This document shows positions 35,232-46,170 of a DNA stretch of 64,000 nt, one piece after another. The DNA comes from Arachis hypogaea. Taxonomy: Eukaryota > Streptophyta > Magnoliopsida > Fabales > Fabaceae. How positions within the stretch are numbered: position 1 is the stretch's first letter; each line of letters starts with the position of its first letter. The stretch is taken from positions 8,954,843 to 9,018,842 of the forward strand of contig NC_092044.1 of assembly GCF_003086295.3 (NCBI RefSeq), written 5' to 3'. The position numbers and the translations under genes are program-made. The notes below the pieces were generated by a model that was given only the letters and a program-made list of their open reading frames with translations, ran no database searches and was not told where the DNA came from.

Positions 35232-36500
35232 ATGAGGAGGGGTCCGATTCATGATGATGATGATCATCATGATGCTGCTGTTGCGAGGAAGGGGAGGGTG
35301 GTCACAGCCACCGGGGGTTGGCCGGAACTGATCCGCTGTACCACGACAACACCACCGCCTTCACGGCTTCCGCCTATCTTCTGGACGAGCTTATAGAGGA
35401 AATACTGCTGAGGATTCCGGCGAGGTCTCTTGTTCGATTGAGGGAAAGAATCTGCAGTTCATGGAGAACCCTAATTTCCAGTTCCCAATTCGCCAAGCAG
35501 CACCTTCGACGTTCAACGACGGTGGATCCAACCTTGACCCCCCCACTTATTGGCTATAATTGCATTGGCTACGCATGCCCGACAATAGGAGTTTTCTCCG
35601 TGCCATCTCCGGTGGAGAACCCTCCCCATGAACCCACTAAAGTAGTTCCCTATAAGGGACGACGCCCCCGCTCCATCATTGACTCTTGCAATGGATTACT
35701 TTGCTTGTATAATGTAGAGCGTGACGACGAAGGATTGCACCATGGTGCCATGCTATGGAACCCCTGCATCGGATCCACATCTCAGCCGGTTGAAATCGGA
35801 GGCCCCTTCTCCGTTAGCGGATTCGGTTATGATCATGTGAATGACAAGTACAAGCTTTTCGGGAGAGTATATAAGAAAATCAGGCGAATATGTCAGCAGA
35901 ATTATCACATTCGGCCCAAATATTACCTGGAGAACAATTGAGGATTTCTCATGTAGCATGCCTAGCCCACACGGGACGTTTTCTCTGGTATCGTCTGTTG
36001 GGATTTTTGTGAATGGCACTGGCACTCTTAATTGGATTTTTCACGATTGTTTTAGGTATGTCGTGGTTCGTTCCCTTGACTTGGTGAAAGAGACTTATAA
36101 TCAGTTTCCCCTTCCCGATAGGGATTTAGATGATGATTGCTTTATGAGTCCCCTTTTGTGTATCTTGAGGGGCTGCCTTGCTGCTTGTTATGAGAATAAG
36201 AGAACTCATTGGACTGTGTGGCTGATGAAAGAGTATGGAGTCCCTCAATCTTGGACTAAATTGGTCGTAATCCCCCACCACCCACTACTCGTTAACCCTT
36301 CGGCCGGCTTTCCATTACAGCCAATCTACATATTCAAAAATAATGTTCTTCTGGCAAAAGCTCCCAATCACAAGTTTGTTTTGTTGAACTTGAATGATGG
36401 CAGCATAGATTTTCCTAATATTGACAGCTCAAATGATGGCATGCCCACTTCGTCCTTTGTCGAAGGGTTTAAGTTCAAGGACCTTTCGACTATATCATGA
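35232..36500 (+). pseudogene. F-box protein with F-box-associated domain, frameshifted
   Basis: F-box proteins choose substrates for SCF ubiquitin ligases. The F-box is clear: YLLDELIEEILLRIPARSL, then CSSWRTLISSSQFAKQHL (about 35370-35510). The C-terminal half has DSCNGLLCLYN, LWNPCIGSTSQ, FGYDHVNDKYKLFG, then in another frame SGEYVSRIITFGPNITWRTI and DLVKETYNQFPLPDRD, typical of F-box-associated proteins, ending at the TGA 36498-36500. One extra A in the run 35876-35879 explains the frame change. The F-box frame has no ATG: it is open only from about 35273, after a TGA at 35270. An ATG at 35232 opens MRRGPIHDDDDHH in another frame and would join with one added base near the G run 35313-35317. 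Two breaks suggest a pseudogene, though both are at homopolymers and could be sequence errors. Confidence 0.8.
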
Positions 36501-37819
36501 AAGCTTAGTTTCACCCTCACACCTTGGTCTTCAAAGTTGCTCATCTGAAACGCGCTTGGTTAAGCCAAGCCTATGATCTCTTTAACAAGGTTTGCTTTTC
36601 GGCTACTCTTTTAACATCCTTTTGGTGAAGGATTTCCTACACTTAACTGTTGAATCCATAACTTGATTATCATTATTGTATTGCCCTGTTCTTTGTGAAA
36701 TGGGCCTATTTTATAGGCTCTGTCCTCTTTAGGATTAGCAAGTTGGCATCACAGTATTTAATAATGTTTTGTGATCAGGTGCATTATGAATCTGGTTACA
36801 CGATGTATTTTGCTTTATTAGAATATGTATTTATAATGAGATACTGCTAGTTAAGGTTTGTATCAGTTTGTTTTCACAAACTGGGAGTGCAATATCTGCA
36901 GAGGTTCACGAGCAAGTGCTATGTAATGCCATATTTAACATGGTAATATCCCATCTTTGCCGAGATTAATTTATTAGAGAACTAATTCGAATGTAAGAAT
37001 GGTTTTACAAGCGTTTTTTGTGATAACTCCTCTTGTCAATTTCACTCGTTTTTTTTTTTCGTGATCAATATGCTAACAGAAAATTTATCATATTTTCATG
37101 AAATGAAAAACATACCCGTATAAAAATTTTAGAAAAATACCAAAATAAAATTTAAAAGACATTGAAGACTGAAAGATGTTTGACATAAATGACATAAATA
37201 AAATAGTTGAATGTAACAAACAAAATAGAAATCAAATTTCATATTGTTTTGTATTCTAATTTAATTTACAAAAATGGTAAAAAATTTTAAGTCAAACAAC
37301 GGAAGAAAATGGAAAATAACTACGGAGTTAGAGGCGCTGGCTTTGTGGTCACGACCGTGTTTTTTATTGGAAATATTTTTATTGTTTTTAACTGAAAAAG
37401 CTTAAAAACGAGAAAACACTATTTTTTGTTTTGTACTCTTTTTTAAAAACGTTTTCTTTGAAATGTTCAATCGATCGTATTTTCAAATTTCAAGCTTTAT
37501 TTTTAAAATGAAAATAAAAACGCCCAAATCAATCAGCCCTTATATTTTAGAGTTTAATTTTTGATGCAGTAAAATATTTTGTATTATAGCTATGTAGTGA
37601 GTTGTAGCTTCTGTACTAGCAGTATGTATAGTAGAACTTCCAATTGTTAATAGAAGGTAGTTCCTGCTTTGTAATACTCTTAATTTAGTTCCAAATACTT
37701 TCTTACTTTTCTCTGCATCAATTCTATTTTTGCATTCTCTAAAGAACATATTTCTCGTTCTTCAATCAATCAGATTTTCACTTTTCCTTTATATCCAAAG
37801 CCAAGGTTCTTGTTGATCC
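36501..37819. other. F-box 3' flank and approach to the Copia remnant
   Basis: No second gene. 37540-37800 may be the end of a Copia LTR and leader, since the gag relic starts right after it, but no primer site was recognised. Confidence 0.45.
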
Positions 37820-39190
37820 ATGGCATCTCCAGCTAATCAATCTCCATCTTTAGCAAGCATGGCTGCCAATTCGAACAACAGCATTAACAATTTGTTTCAA
37901 CACAATTTCTCACTCAAATAAAGGTCACTCAACCCGATTCAAATAAACTCGGAGAGAACAATCACAAAGACATGGGAGCAACAAGCTCTTGCTACCATAA
38001 GAGGATAATGTCTACAAGATCATTTGCACAAAGAAAAGATTCCACAGCAGTTTGAAAATTAAAAAAAAAAAAAACAAAGAGCAGGTACTGAATCTGATCA
38101 ATATACTCAATAGATTTAGGATGATTAGAATCTTATATCATGGTTATTGGCTTGGATGGATTTTGTCTTCAAATAAAAAATGGGTAGGGTGCACTTATAG
38201 TTATCAGATCTGGGAAAAGATACAAGCTTATTTTTAAGAATCAACAAAATTGAACAATTGAAGAATCAGCTGAAAGGATCAAGGAATAAGGACTCAGCAT
38301 CAGATTATATTTCCAAGATTAAAACTATTGCAGATTCTCTAGCAGGTCTTGGAAAACCTCTCAAAGATAAAAAGCAGATACAAGCTATCTTAGAAGGATG
38401 AAATGAAAATTATCAAATGCTTTTTACAACAATCAACTCAAAACCAGAGACATATACTCCTTGCGAGGTTGAAACTCTCTTGTTAACACATGAAGATATA
38501 TGCTGGAGAAGTTTAGAAAACAGAAACTACAATGAGTTTAAGCCAGTCTTGCTCAGTCATCATATCCTATCATTCCAAATTTCAATTGTGACAATGGAGG
38601 GCGTATAGGAGGAAGAAATGGTGGTAGATCATTCTACCAATCTCCAAAACTATAGTGTCAAGTGTGCAAAAGAATTGGCCATATTGCTTGACACTACTTT
38701 CACATATTCAACCAAGAAATACCACCACCTTCTCAGCCTCAACAATCAAGATTTGACACCTTTGACACTAACTCATCATTCTCTTCATTATCACAAGGCA
38801 GTGCTACACCATCTATTCCACCACCACTAGCACCATCCTTTCACAATCCATCAGCATATGTTGTTGTGCCTTCTTCTATCACTGACCCTTCATGATATCT
38901 CGATTGATTTAGGAGCTTCACATCACATAACATCTAATCCTTTAAATTTGCTCTCTGGATCAGAATACAATAGTCTTGATCAGGTGCAAATTGGCAATAG
39001 AACAGATATCCCTATTACACATGTTAGTCATGCATTGTTATAGCTGATGTGGCTGAAAAAAGGTAGCTATATTGGTAGTGTTCTAAATCATGTACACGCC
39101 ATCTTACAGGGTCATCGTAGAACCTATCTTGGTTCTATGTTAGGAAAGATATGGTACAATGCCTTAGGAATGTGGGGACACCCAACCCTC
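37820..39190 (+). pseudogene. Ty1/copia gag-protease remnant
   Basis: Starts with MASPANQSPSLASM at the ATG 37820 and continues in broken frames: TYSYQIWEKIQAYF (about 38190-38235), KIKTIADSLAGLGKPL and TYTPCEVETLLLTHED (about 38450-38500), the Copia gag core. A partial zinc knuckle CQVCKRIGHIAWHYFH follows (about 38655-38705). The protease motif reads LD-stop-GASHHITS near 38905, with the catalytic DSGASHH-type Ser codon changed to a stop. Integrase, reverse transcriptase and RNase H are absent; recognisable sequence stops near 39190, next to a MITE. At least five stops or frameshifts are present. Confidence 0.75.
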
Positions 39191-39213
39191 TTGTTTTGAT
39201 TGACGAGATTGAC

Positions 39214-39374
39214 ATGGATCCTCTCAATCCTTAAAAAAAATTGAGAGTGTAAAGTGTAATCTCTAATCTTTTATTATTTTCTCTCTCATATTTATTCTTG
39301 GTTTCACTTATAAAATTAATGGTAGAAAATTACACTTTACTCCCTTAATTGTTAAAAAAATTGAGAGGATCCAT
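39214..39374. mobile_element. MITE, 161 bp
   Basis: Terminal inverted repeats of about 45 bases: ATGGATCCTCTCAAT at the left and its inverse at the right end, with GTAAAGTGTAAT shared at the inner side of both arms. The centre is AT-rich and non-coding. Target duplication unclear. Confidence 0.8.
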
Positions 39375-40206
39375 TTCCCAAAATTCTTTATAAATCATGG
39401 CCATTAAATTTTTGAATGGATGGCTAAGATTTAAAATTTTTATTAATAATATAATAATTATATTTATATTTAAATATTTTTACAAATAACTCTATTTTAA
39501 AATTTTATTTTTGTTCTTTATCCCCTCTTTCCATTTTTTCTCCATCACTTCCTTCGCCGTCGCCGCTGACGTCGCTGAAAGGAGGAGCGTGACTACCACG
39601 AGGAGCCGCTGCTGTCGTCATCTTCGTGGGCTGTCTCTGCGTGCGCCGTCCTTGCCGTCGTTCATCCGCATCTTGCCGTCGCCATCTGTGGAGTCGCTAG
39701 GCCATCGTCATTCGCCATTTCCAGCGTCACCGCCAAGTCAAGAACGAGTTAGAGGGAGAGAAATCCGTCGCAGTCGATGCTATTCAGTGGGAGAGGAAGA
39801 ACCGCAACAAGAAAGGGGAGCAGGGGCCATCGCGGTGGTCGCCGTTACCGTTGTTGGTAATAGTGATCAGAACTGCCACTGATGGAGTCTGCCGGAACTT
39901 CAGTCTGAAAAAATAATAATTAGTTCTAATATATGTTGGTAGTGTGGTAGTAAATGTGATGATAGTAACGTGGTTATTGGAAAAAGATGTGAAAAAAAGA
40001 AAAAAAATGGTTGTTAAAAAAAATGTAAAAAGAAAAAGAAAATAAAAATATTTATATAATTTATTATTCTATTTTATAATTTTTTTTATTTAGACAATGA
40101 AAAATCTAAATATACTTTTCTCAACTTCTTATTTTATTTCCTAAATGTTCTTTTGGAATTTAGAAGGATAATTTTGGTATTTAAATTTGTTTTATTCAAT
40201 TGACAG
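39375..40206. other. Non-coding stretch with a GC-rich island
   Basis: 39545-39880 is GC-rich with CCGTCGCCGCTGACGTCG-type words and stays open in one frame, but its translation (rich in R, S, P) resembles no protein I know. Similar islands sit inside the long-TIR elements of this window. The 200 bases before 40207 look like intron ending in TTGACAG. Confidence 0.5.
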
Positions 40207-40314
40207 TTAAGCAAAGGACATGTTGGTGATCTAGCAAGTGTCTTGCTAGAGCTCTTGGATCCGGAGAAGAATGCTAATGACCATTTTCTTGATGTTCCCA
40301 TTGATTTATCAAAG
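40207..40314 (+). pseudogene. LON1: Single exon of a mitochondrial-type LON protease
   Basis: LON proteases are ATP-dependent AAA+ serine proteases that remove damaged proteins in mitochondria. The exon is exactly 36 codons, in frame, between a TTGACAG acceptor and an AAAG-GTAAAA donor. It reads [20 protein letters not shown] then [12 protein letters not shown], matching the AAA+ segment [16 protein letters not shown]...[10 protein letters not shown] of LON1. The Pro of the invariant GDPAS is Leu. No neighbouring LON exon was found in the kilobases on either side, so it is an isolated gene fragment, not a gene. It may have been carried by a transposon whose ends I could not define. Confidence 0.82.
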
Positions 40315-41640
40315 GTAAAATATTTGGTAGCTCGAATGATAACGTCTTTTGTATTATTGTTTTATTCAAATTTTGTTAATGTTTAAAAAAATATGAATAT
40401 TTTAATATTGTAATTGTATCATCGGTAAGAATTAAAAAAGATTAAAAGTAACAAATAAATAAAAAAATACAAAATACTAAAGGCAAAATAAATTGTAGAA
40501 ATTAAAACAAATAAAAAATAAAAAAAAAATGAAAAAAGAAATGTAAAAGAGAAAAATAAGTAAAAACAGATAAATTTTATTAATAAAAACAGGAAAGAAA
40601 CAAATTACAAGTATTTTGAGTTCAGAGGAATTACTTATAATTTTCAATTTTACTCTGTGATGTCACAGGTATTTTGAGTTTTTAAGTGTTTTTCAAAAAA
40701 ATTAAACTTCCTACAAAATGTGCCTAAAGTTCTGTTTATAGATTAACCTAATGTCAATTGACAGTTACCAAGTAAAAATTTAAATGGCATCCGTAATTGT
40801 TCCCATACTCCTCGTTTGATGTCAATTCAAAAAATCAAAATAAATAATCAAACTGTTAAATGACCTAATTTAATTAAAATAAACATAAATATTATATACA
40901 AAGATATCACTATTGAACTAATTATTCTTTTTCATAATTTTTTATAAAAATAATATTTTTTGTCTAACATAATGCCTCCCAAAATTTTTCACTTGAAGTC
41001 ATATAGTGATTGAAAGTAAAAAAATCTTGTTATTTATAGCAATAAAAAAAAGTATATATAAACATGTATTTATTTATTCTTTTAAATTTATTATTATTTT
41101 TTATTTTATATATATTTTTTATTTTATTATATATATATTTTTTGAATATATAAATAATAAAAACACCTATTCACAAGTATCTTATTTTGAAATGTTAATT
41201 TAGAATATGAAAGGAGTACAGTCGAACTCTATTTTTTTGGGTTATTTTTATTTATTTATTTACCTATTTATTTATTTTTATTTTTATTTTGACCAAATAC
41301 AAATAAAATAGCTCAGTATCTTATCATCTTGTAATACTTATGAGAGAGAAAATACGTTGGTGTTTAAACACCCACAAATTTCTTCTTCAATTTTGTGTCT
41401 CTCATTCTTCCAAATTTTATTTACTTTGGTGGGCTTCTTCCATTTACAAGGGTTCAACTAAACCTGACTCTTCTGATATTTCAAATAAAATTTAATTGCT
41501 AGTTCCATTTTTATTTATCTCTTTTCCATTATTGATTTAGGAAAACCCTAACTCCAAAAAATAGTGTGAAAATATCTCTTGTGTTATTTATGAGTACTAG
41601 AATCTTAATTTTTTCAAATTTTTTTTTCATTATTAAAAAT
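40315..41640. other. AT-rich intergenic sequence
   Basis: No genes. 41006-41203 is open by chance in A/T-rich, low-complexity sequence. Confidence 0.6.
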
Positions 41641-41649
41641 CTTTTTTTC

Positions 41650-41832
41650 ATTATTAAGAAAGGGTAACGAAGATAAAATACGAGCTTGTTTTATAGCAAT
41701 CGTAATTAATCGTTGTTGTTTTAAGGTTAATCTATTCACCCGTCTAGATAATATTTTTCCTTGTTCACTAATAAATCGACTAATTAAACTTATGTTTTTA
41801 TAATCAATTCGATCCCCGATTGGATCGGGCTC
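41650..41832 (-). pseudogene. rps18: Plastid rps18 fragment inserted in nuclear DNA
   Basis: Ribosomal protein S18 is encoded by the chloroplast genome. Minus-strand translation from about 41825 to 41655 reads [17 protein letters not shown], then [39 protein letters not shown] and EKK, which is the C-terminal two thirds of plastid S18. The preceding CCCGATCCAATCGGGGAT also matches the plastid gene (PPIQSGD region), with one codon's difference. Upstream codons (MDKSKR...) are absent and the downstream end is lost after NNEKK. High similarity over ~180 bases suggests a fairly recent transfer. A nuclear S18 gene is unlikely: no start codon and no transit peptide. Confidence 0.88.
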
Positions 41833-41850
41833 TTACTCTGAAGAGCATTC

Positions 41851-42484
41851 TCTTTTTTTTTCTTTTATCTTCCTTAACTCAAATTAAGATTTGACGGTCA
41901 AACTTTTATTCTTCAATTTTATATGTTGTTTTTTTTCTTTTATGTTCGTTTTTTTAATTTGATTATGAGCTAATTATGTTATTTGGTATATTGCTGATAT
42001 TTATAATTATAGATAAATATATTTTTTAATTATGATCTTGTTCGATATGTTCTCTATTCTTCAAATTACATGTATGCTCTATTGTATTAAATTTTATAAA
42101 CAAAAAAATTACATATTACTTTCTTGGGCATGTTCATGTGAGCTGGAATTCAAATATTTTTTATCTTAGTCTTTTTGAATCGAAAAAATGGTAGAATATT
42201 CTAATTTCAAAGAGGCATCTCTTCTTTTTTATTCTATTGTGAGTTTGTGATAAAATTCCAAATAGATAGGCTACTAATATACATATATTTTATTCATGAG
42301 TATTAGCAAGCAGTATTAAGTCTTGTTCCATGTTAAGTCCTTGCTTATTGATTAAACCAAATTAAACCCGTATAAGCTCAACTTTTATTAATTTCTTATG
42401 CATTGCTTTCTACCTTTACAGTTTGTTTGTTGATTGTTGACAACCTCGACACCCAATACTTAGATTTTTTCAATATGTACTCTT
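41851..42484. other. Intergenic sequence
   Basis: Nothing coding recognised between the plastid fragment and the mobile-domain relic. Confidence 0.5.
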
Positions 42485-43900
42485 ATGGCAACCTCAAACC
42501 ATCATCTATCAACAAGTCCTACTCCTTCTTCATCTAAAGTGGTCATTTGTGATAAGTCTATTGTCAAAAATGGCAAAAATTTTGCTCCTGAACCAGAGGC
42601 CTCAAAATAAAATATATGGGATCTCAGGTGCTACTCTCTTTCACCATTGACAGTGTAGACTCTGCTTTCATCGGCCCTATTATCTCTCCCAAAGTCACAA
42701 ACAAGATCAAAAAAAATTTTCCTGGTCACTCTCAAAGAAAATCCGTTGCTTTTCAAAACTTTATTCCCATTGGATACTTCGTCTCCAACAACAGGCTATT
42801 TAGAAATCTCCCAAAGACCAAAATATTGGAGGTTACCGTACTTGGTTAGATAGGGTTAAAATTGAGAAGATGACCCTGTAGAAAAAAATTGGAATATATA
42901 ATCTAATTCAATTTAGTAAAAACTCTTACACTGTCAATTCAAGACTAATGGGAGGTGCATTGTATTTTTTGGATGAGACTTCTCATACTTTTCATATCCC
43001 ATACGATATTATTACGCCTACTCTTCTGAATGTAGCTGCTATAACTGGCCTAACTTTCTTGGGAGAGAAAATTTTAACTATTACCAAGTCGACCACAAGA
43101 GTTAAGTATGCCATTGATATCTTTTCCACCACCTACCAGAGCTTCATTCTCAATAACAAAGGTCAAGATGAAGAACCTGTTTCTGATAATGAGCACATAG
43201 CCTTTTGTCTCTATTGGTTGAGCGGCGTTATTTTTTGTGCCCGGAGTATTCAGGTTGAAGTCACTTATCTCCCATTGGCCATTATGTTAGTTGAAGTAGG
43301 AAGTTGTGTTTAGCCAAATTGTTTCTAACTCGACTATATCTCACTCTAGATTGGATTACAGACCTTATGAGGGAGAAGAAGAGAATTACTAATGTTGACG
43401 ATCCTTTTTAGTTCTTTCAATTGTGGCTGTCTGTCATTTTTTAGTCTGAGCTACAACCATGTTTGATCCAAAAAGGTCCTACAGATTCTGTGATTGGAGG
43501 ACACCATCTGCTCAACTTAGTTTTTCCTGACAAGTTGATGGTCTCACATGATAAAATAAAATACTTCTTCTGTGATTTCTATTACTTGTCAGAGAAGGAT
43601 CACAACATCAATTTAACTCCTTTTGCTAATTGTCAAACTGGTCCAGAATAGTTGACGCGATCTCTTACTCTAGTTAAGATTTCACAAAAGAAAAGTATCA
43701 CTATTTGGTCACAATTCTGGACTCCCTAACTACTTTTTGCTGGATTCTCGGGTAAAGATGACCTAAGAACAGCAGTCTACATGTCAAATACCGTTTCTAG
43801 ACAGTTTGAATTAATTCAAGCCATTTTGTCCCCTTACCATCCTCAAGAGTCTCAATCTTTACATATACTGTGGGTATGTAAGTTGGATGATTTATAGATG
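42485..43900 (+). pseudogene. Plant mobile domain (PMD) protein relic
   Basis: PMD proteins (also annotated as aminotransferase-like or serine/threonine phosphatase 7 long form homologues) derive from transposons; some, such as MAIN, were domesticated. A start is possible at the ATG 42485 (MATSNHHLSTSPTPSSSK). The domain is clearest at 42948-43313: HTFHIPYDIITPTLLNVAAI, TGLTFLGEK, then DNEHIAFCLYWLSGVIFCAR and YLPLAIMLVEVG. After the stop at 43311 it continues as LDWITDLMREKK and, from 43463, LIQKGPTDSVIGGHHLLNL. At least six stops or frameshifts make it non-functional. It could be a transposon-borne copy. Confidence 0.75.
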
Positions 43901-44311
43901 GTCTTCAACTGGTATTTTCCTTATCCATTTTGTCTCTGGTAAAATTGACACTTGTGGAAAGACTTTCTAAGGCTTCTTAAGTCAGCCATGGTAAAACATT
44001 CATGCACGCCAAAACTTAAATGGGTCTTCGAATTCTTTTCGCAAGCATTAGTAATGACATACATATATTTCTTTTCAATCTGTGCAAATAGTACGTAGAA
44101 TGATTATACAATTATTTGACCCAAACAAAATTTTAATATAAAAAAGGCTGTGGAATTGCATCAAGTTAAAATGTACTAATTTATACATATATTTGCTATC
44201 CATTCTTATTTTGCTTTATTTAATTTTTGAATAATCTCAAATAAAGACAACATATAACAATTAAATTAAAACCATGACAATTGTAAAATTTGAACTTAAG
44301 ATCTCATATGT
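43901..44311. other. Flank of the CACTA element
   Basis: AT-rich with no gene; ends with the ATT target site at 44312-44314. Confidence 0.55.
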
Positions 44312-44334
44312 ATTCACTAATAGAAAACTAGTTA

Positions 44335-44620
44335 TTACAGACAGATATTTTCGATGGATTTTATCTCATGAAAATACAGACAGAATTTTAGAGAGATTTT
44401 TTTGTCGGAAAAAAAAATAAATTACCATAAATTACAAATGGAAAACAGAATCCGTCGATAGTTCTATCAGTAAAATTAATTTTTTTTTTCATAGGAAATG
44501 GTTACAAAAGGAAAATTCATCTGTAATTAAATAGATAAAACGCTGCGTTTTATTAAATTATTACAGACAGAAAATTTGTCTGTAATTTAAAATTTTCCGT
44601 CAGAAATATTGAGTTAACCC
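44335..44620. repeat. CACTA left subterminal repeats
   Basis: Repeated units on both strands: ACAGACAGAT, TTACAGACAGAAAATTTGTC, CCGTCGATAG, TTTCCGTCAGAAAT. These are the usual binding sites of the element's TNPA-type protein. Confidence 0.8.
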
Positions 44621-44639
44621 TAATTTTATCACCACCCTA

Positions 44640-45070
44640 TCGAGCTCCATTCACACTCCATTCACACTCCTGACCTAAACCTTCTTCGAACGATGCCAGC
44701 AGCCCTCATTCCTCTTCAAAGTTGTCGTCGAACTCTTCTCCTCCGGTAGAAGGTGTTGTCGCCGCCGACGGGGACAGACCGTGGGTGCCTTCGTCATCTG
44801 GGGAAGCTCTACTCGTCCTTCTTTGCATCGTTTCTCCTCTCCTCCCCGTCGCACGAAGTTTTGAGTTGAGCTCGTGGTGTTGCCGTCGCGAAGGGTTCCT
44901 CCCCTCCTCGCCGTGCGTCGTTTCTGATTCTCTGCTCCTCACCATTTTTTGCTGTTGCCCCTTCTCTTCTCTGATTTTAGGTAACTCTGTCTCAAACTCT
45001 CATCATGAGCTCGCTCTGTCTCACACTTTCCGAGCTCACTTTATCATCTTGCCATCTCTTCGGTAAGCCA
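44640..45070 (+). other. GC-rich 5' region inside the CACTA element
   Basis: Open on both strands over about 110 codons but with no recognisable protein; CTCATTCCTC and CCGTCG words give it the composition of a plant 5' exon or leader. It may be captured promoter and leader DNA, and GTAACTC/GTAAGCC sites near 44980 and 45063 could be splice donors. No ORF is called. Confidence 0.4.
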
Positions 45071-46170
45071 ATGCTTCTTCAGTTTCATATTTTTTTCCAA
45101 TTAATTTTTAAGATTCTGAACTGAATTTGTGCACAGAGTTTGGAATTGAATTATTTATTTAATTTGTTGAATGCTGATGTGATTCTGAATTCAATTTAAC
45201 TTAGAAAATTGTAATAGTACTAGGATAAGATTTATTTATTCATTTTTTATTTAGGATTAAGCTAGCGTTTGCCTTTGATTTTGTGATTTCATTTCCGATT
45301 TTGTGATTTCATCTCTGCTTCCTTTAATTCTTTTTAGCGCTTTTACGAACCTCCCCCTTACAGAACAGAGCGGCTAGGTTGCAGATCCATAATGAATTTT
45401 GGATTTTCTCGCTCACATCAATCTGTAAGTTCTTTTCACGCTGATCTCGATTTCTTCCCCTTTAATACCGCTTGAGTTTCTCAATATAACCCTAATTTTA
45501 ACGACCTTTATCTGATTTTGCTCTTTGACTTGTCCATTTGTAATTTGGGATTTTTAGCTACTTATATTGTACATAAACATAACTATGTAAGAATTCCCAA
45601 ATTTTCCATTCTAATTTCAGGAGAAGCAACTGAAGTAATTACTATTGTTTTGGTGTTTCTTTATTTAATGTTAAGCAGGTGTTTAGCGTGTAATTAGCTA
45701 ATTGGGATTAAGCTAGCGTTTGCCTTTGATTTAGTCTCTTCTGAGAAAGAAAACACTATTAATATTAAAGATGAATTGATATTTTCTGATAAAAACTGCA
45801 TCAATCTGCACAGTACTAAGTAATGAATCTGCATGAGATGCAATCTTATTTTCCGAGGCAAAAATAGCTATCTGATTCAATAAACATTATCTGAATTCTT
45901 GAATACACATTAGCACAAAAATTTCTGGAAAATATCTATTCATTTAATCTCATCCATTTACTGTTGCAATTGCGTATCTAAGGGACTTACTTTGTTACGC
46001 TTGCATTTATTTTGCTGCGGAAGATGGGGAGTGTTGGATTTCTTGTCATATTGAAGCGATTAACTGAATAACATCTGTTTCTCACCTTATATTTCTAGTC
46101 ATATTTACGCATCGCAATGTATTTTCTTATAAATTTTGTTTGTTTTTCTGTTTTTTCTTTTCTTCTGCAG

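Noticed and set aside
35318..35941. F-box reading frame taken as a gene starting at TTG
   Set aside because: Plant nuclear genes start at ATG; this frame has no ATG before the F-box, so the missing start is treated as a frameshift.
39511..39882. 123-codon open frame in a GC-rich island
   Set aside because: R/S/P-rich translation without homology known to me; similar islands occur in non-coding parts of transposons here.
44706..45066. Overlapping open frames on both strands at the CACTA 5' part
   Set aside because: Neither has a recognisable domain; the GC-rich composition alone explains them.
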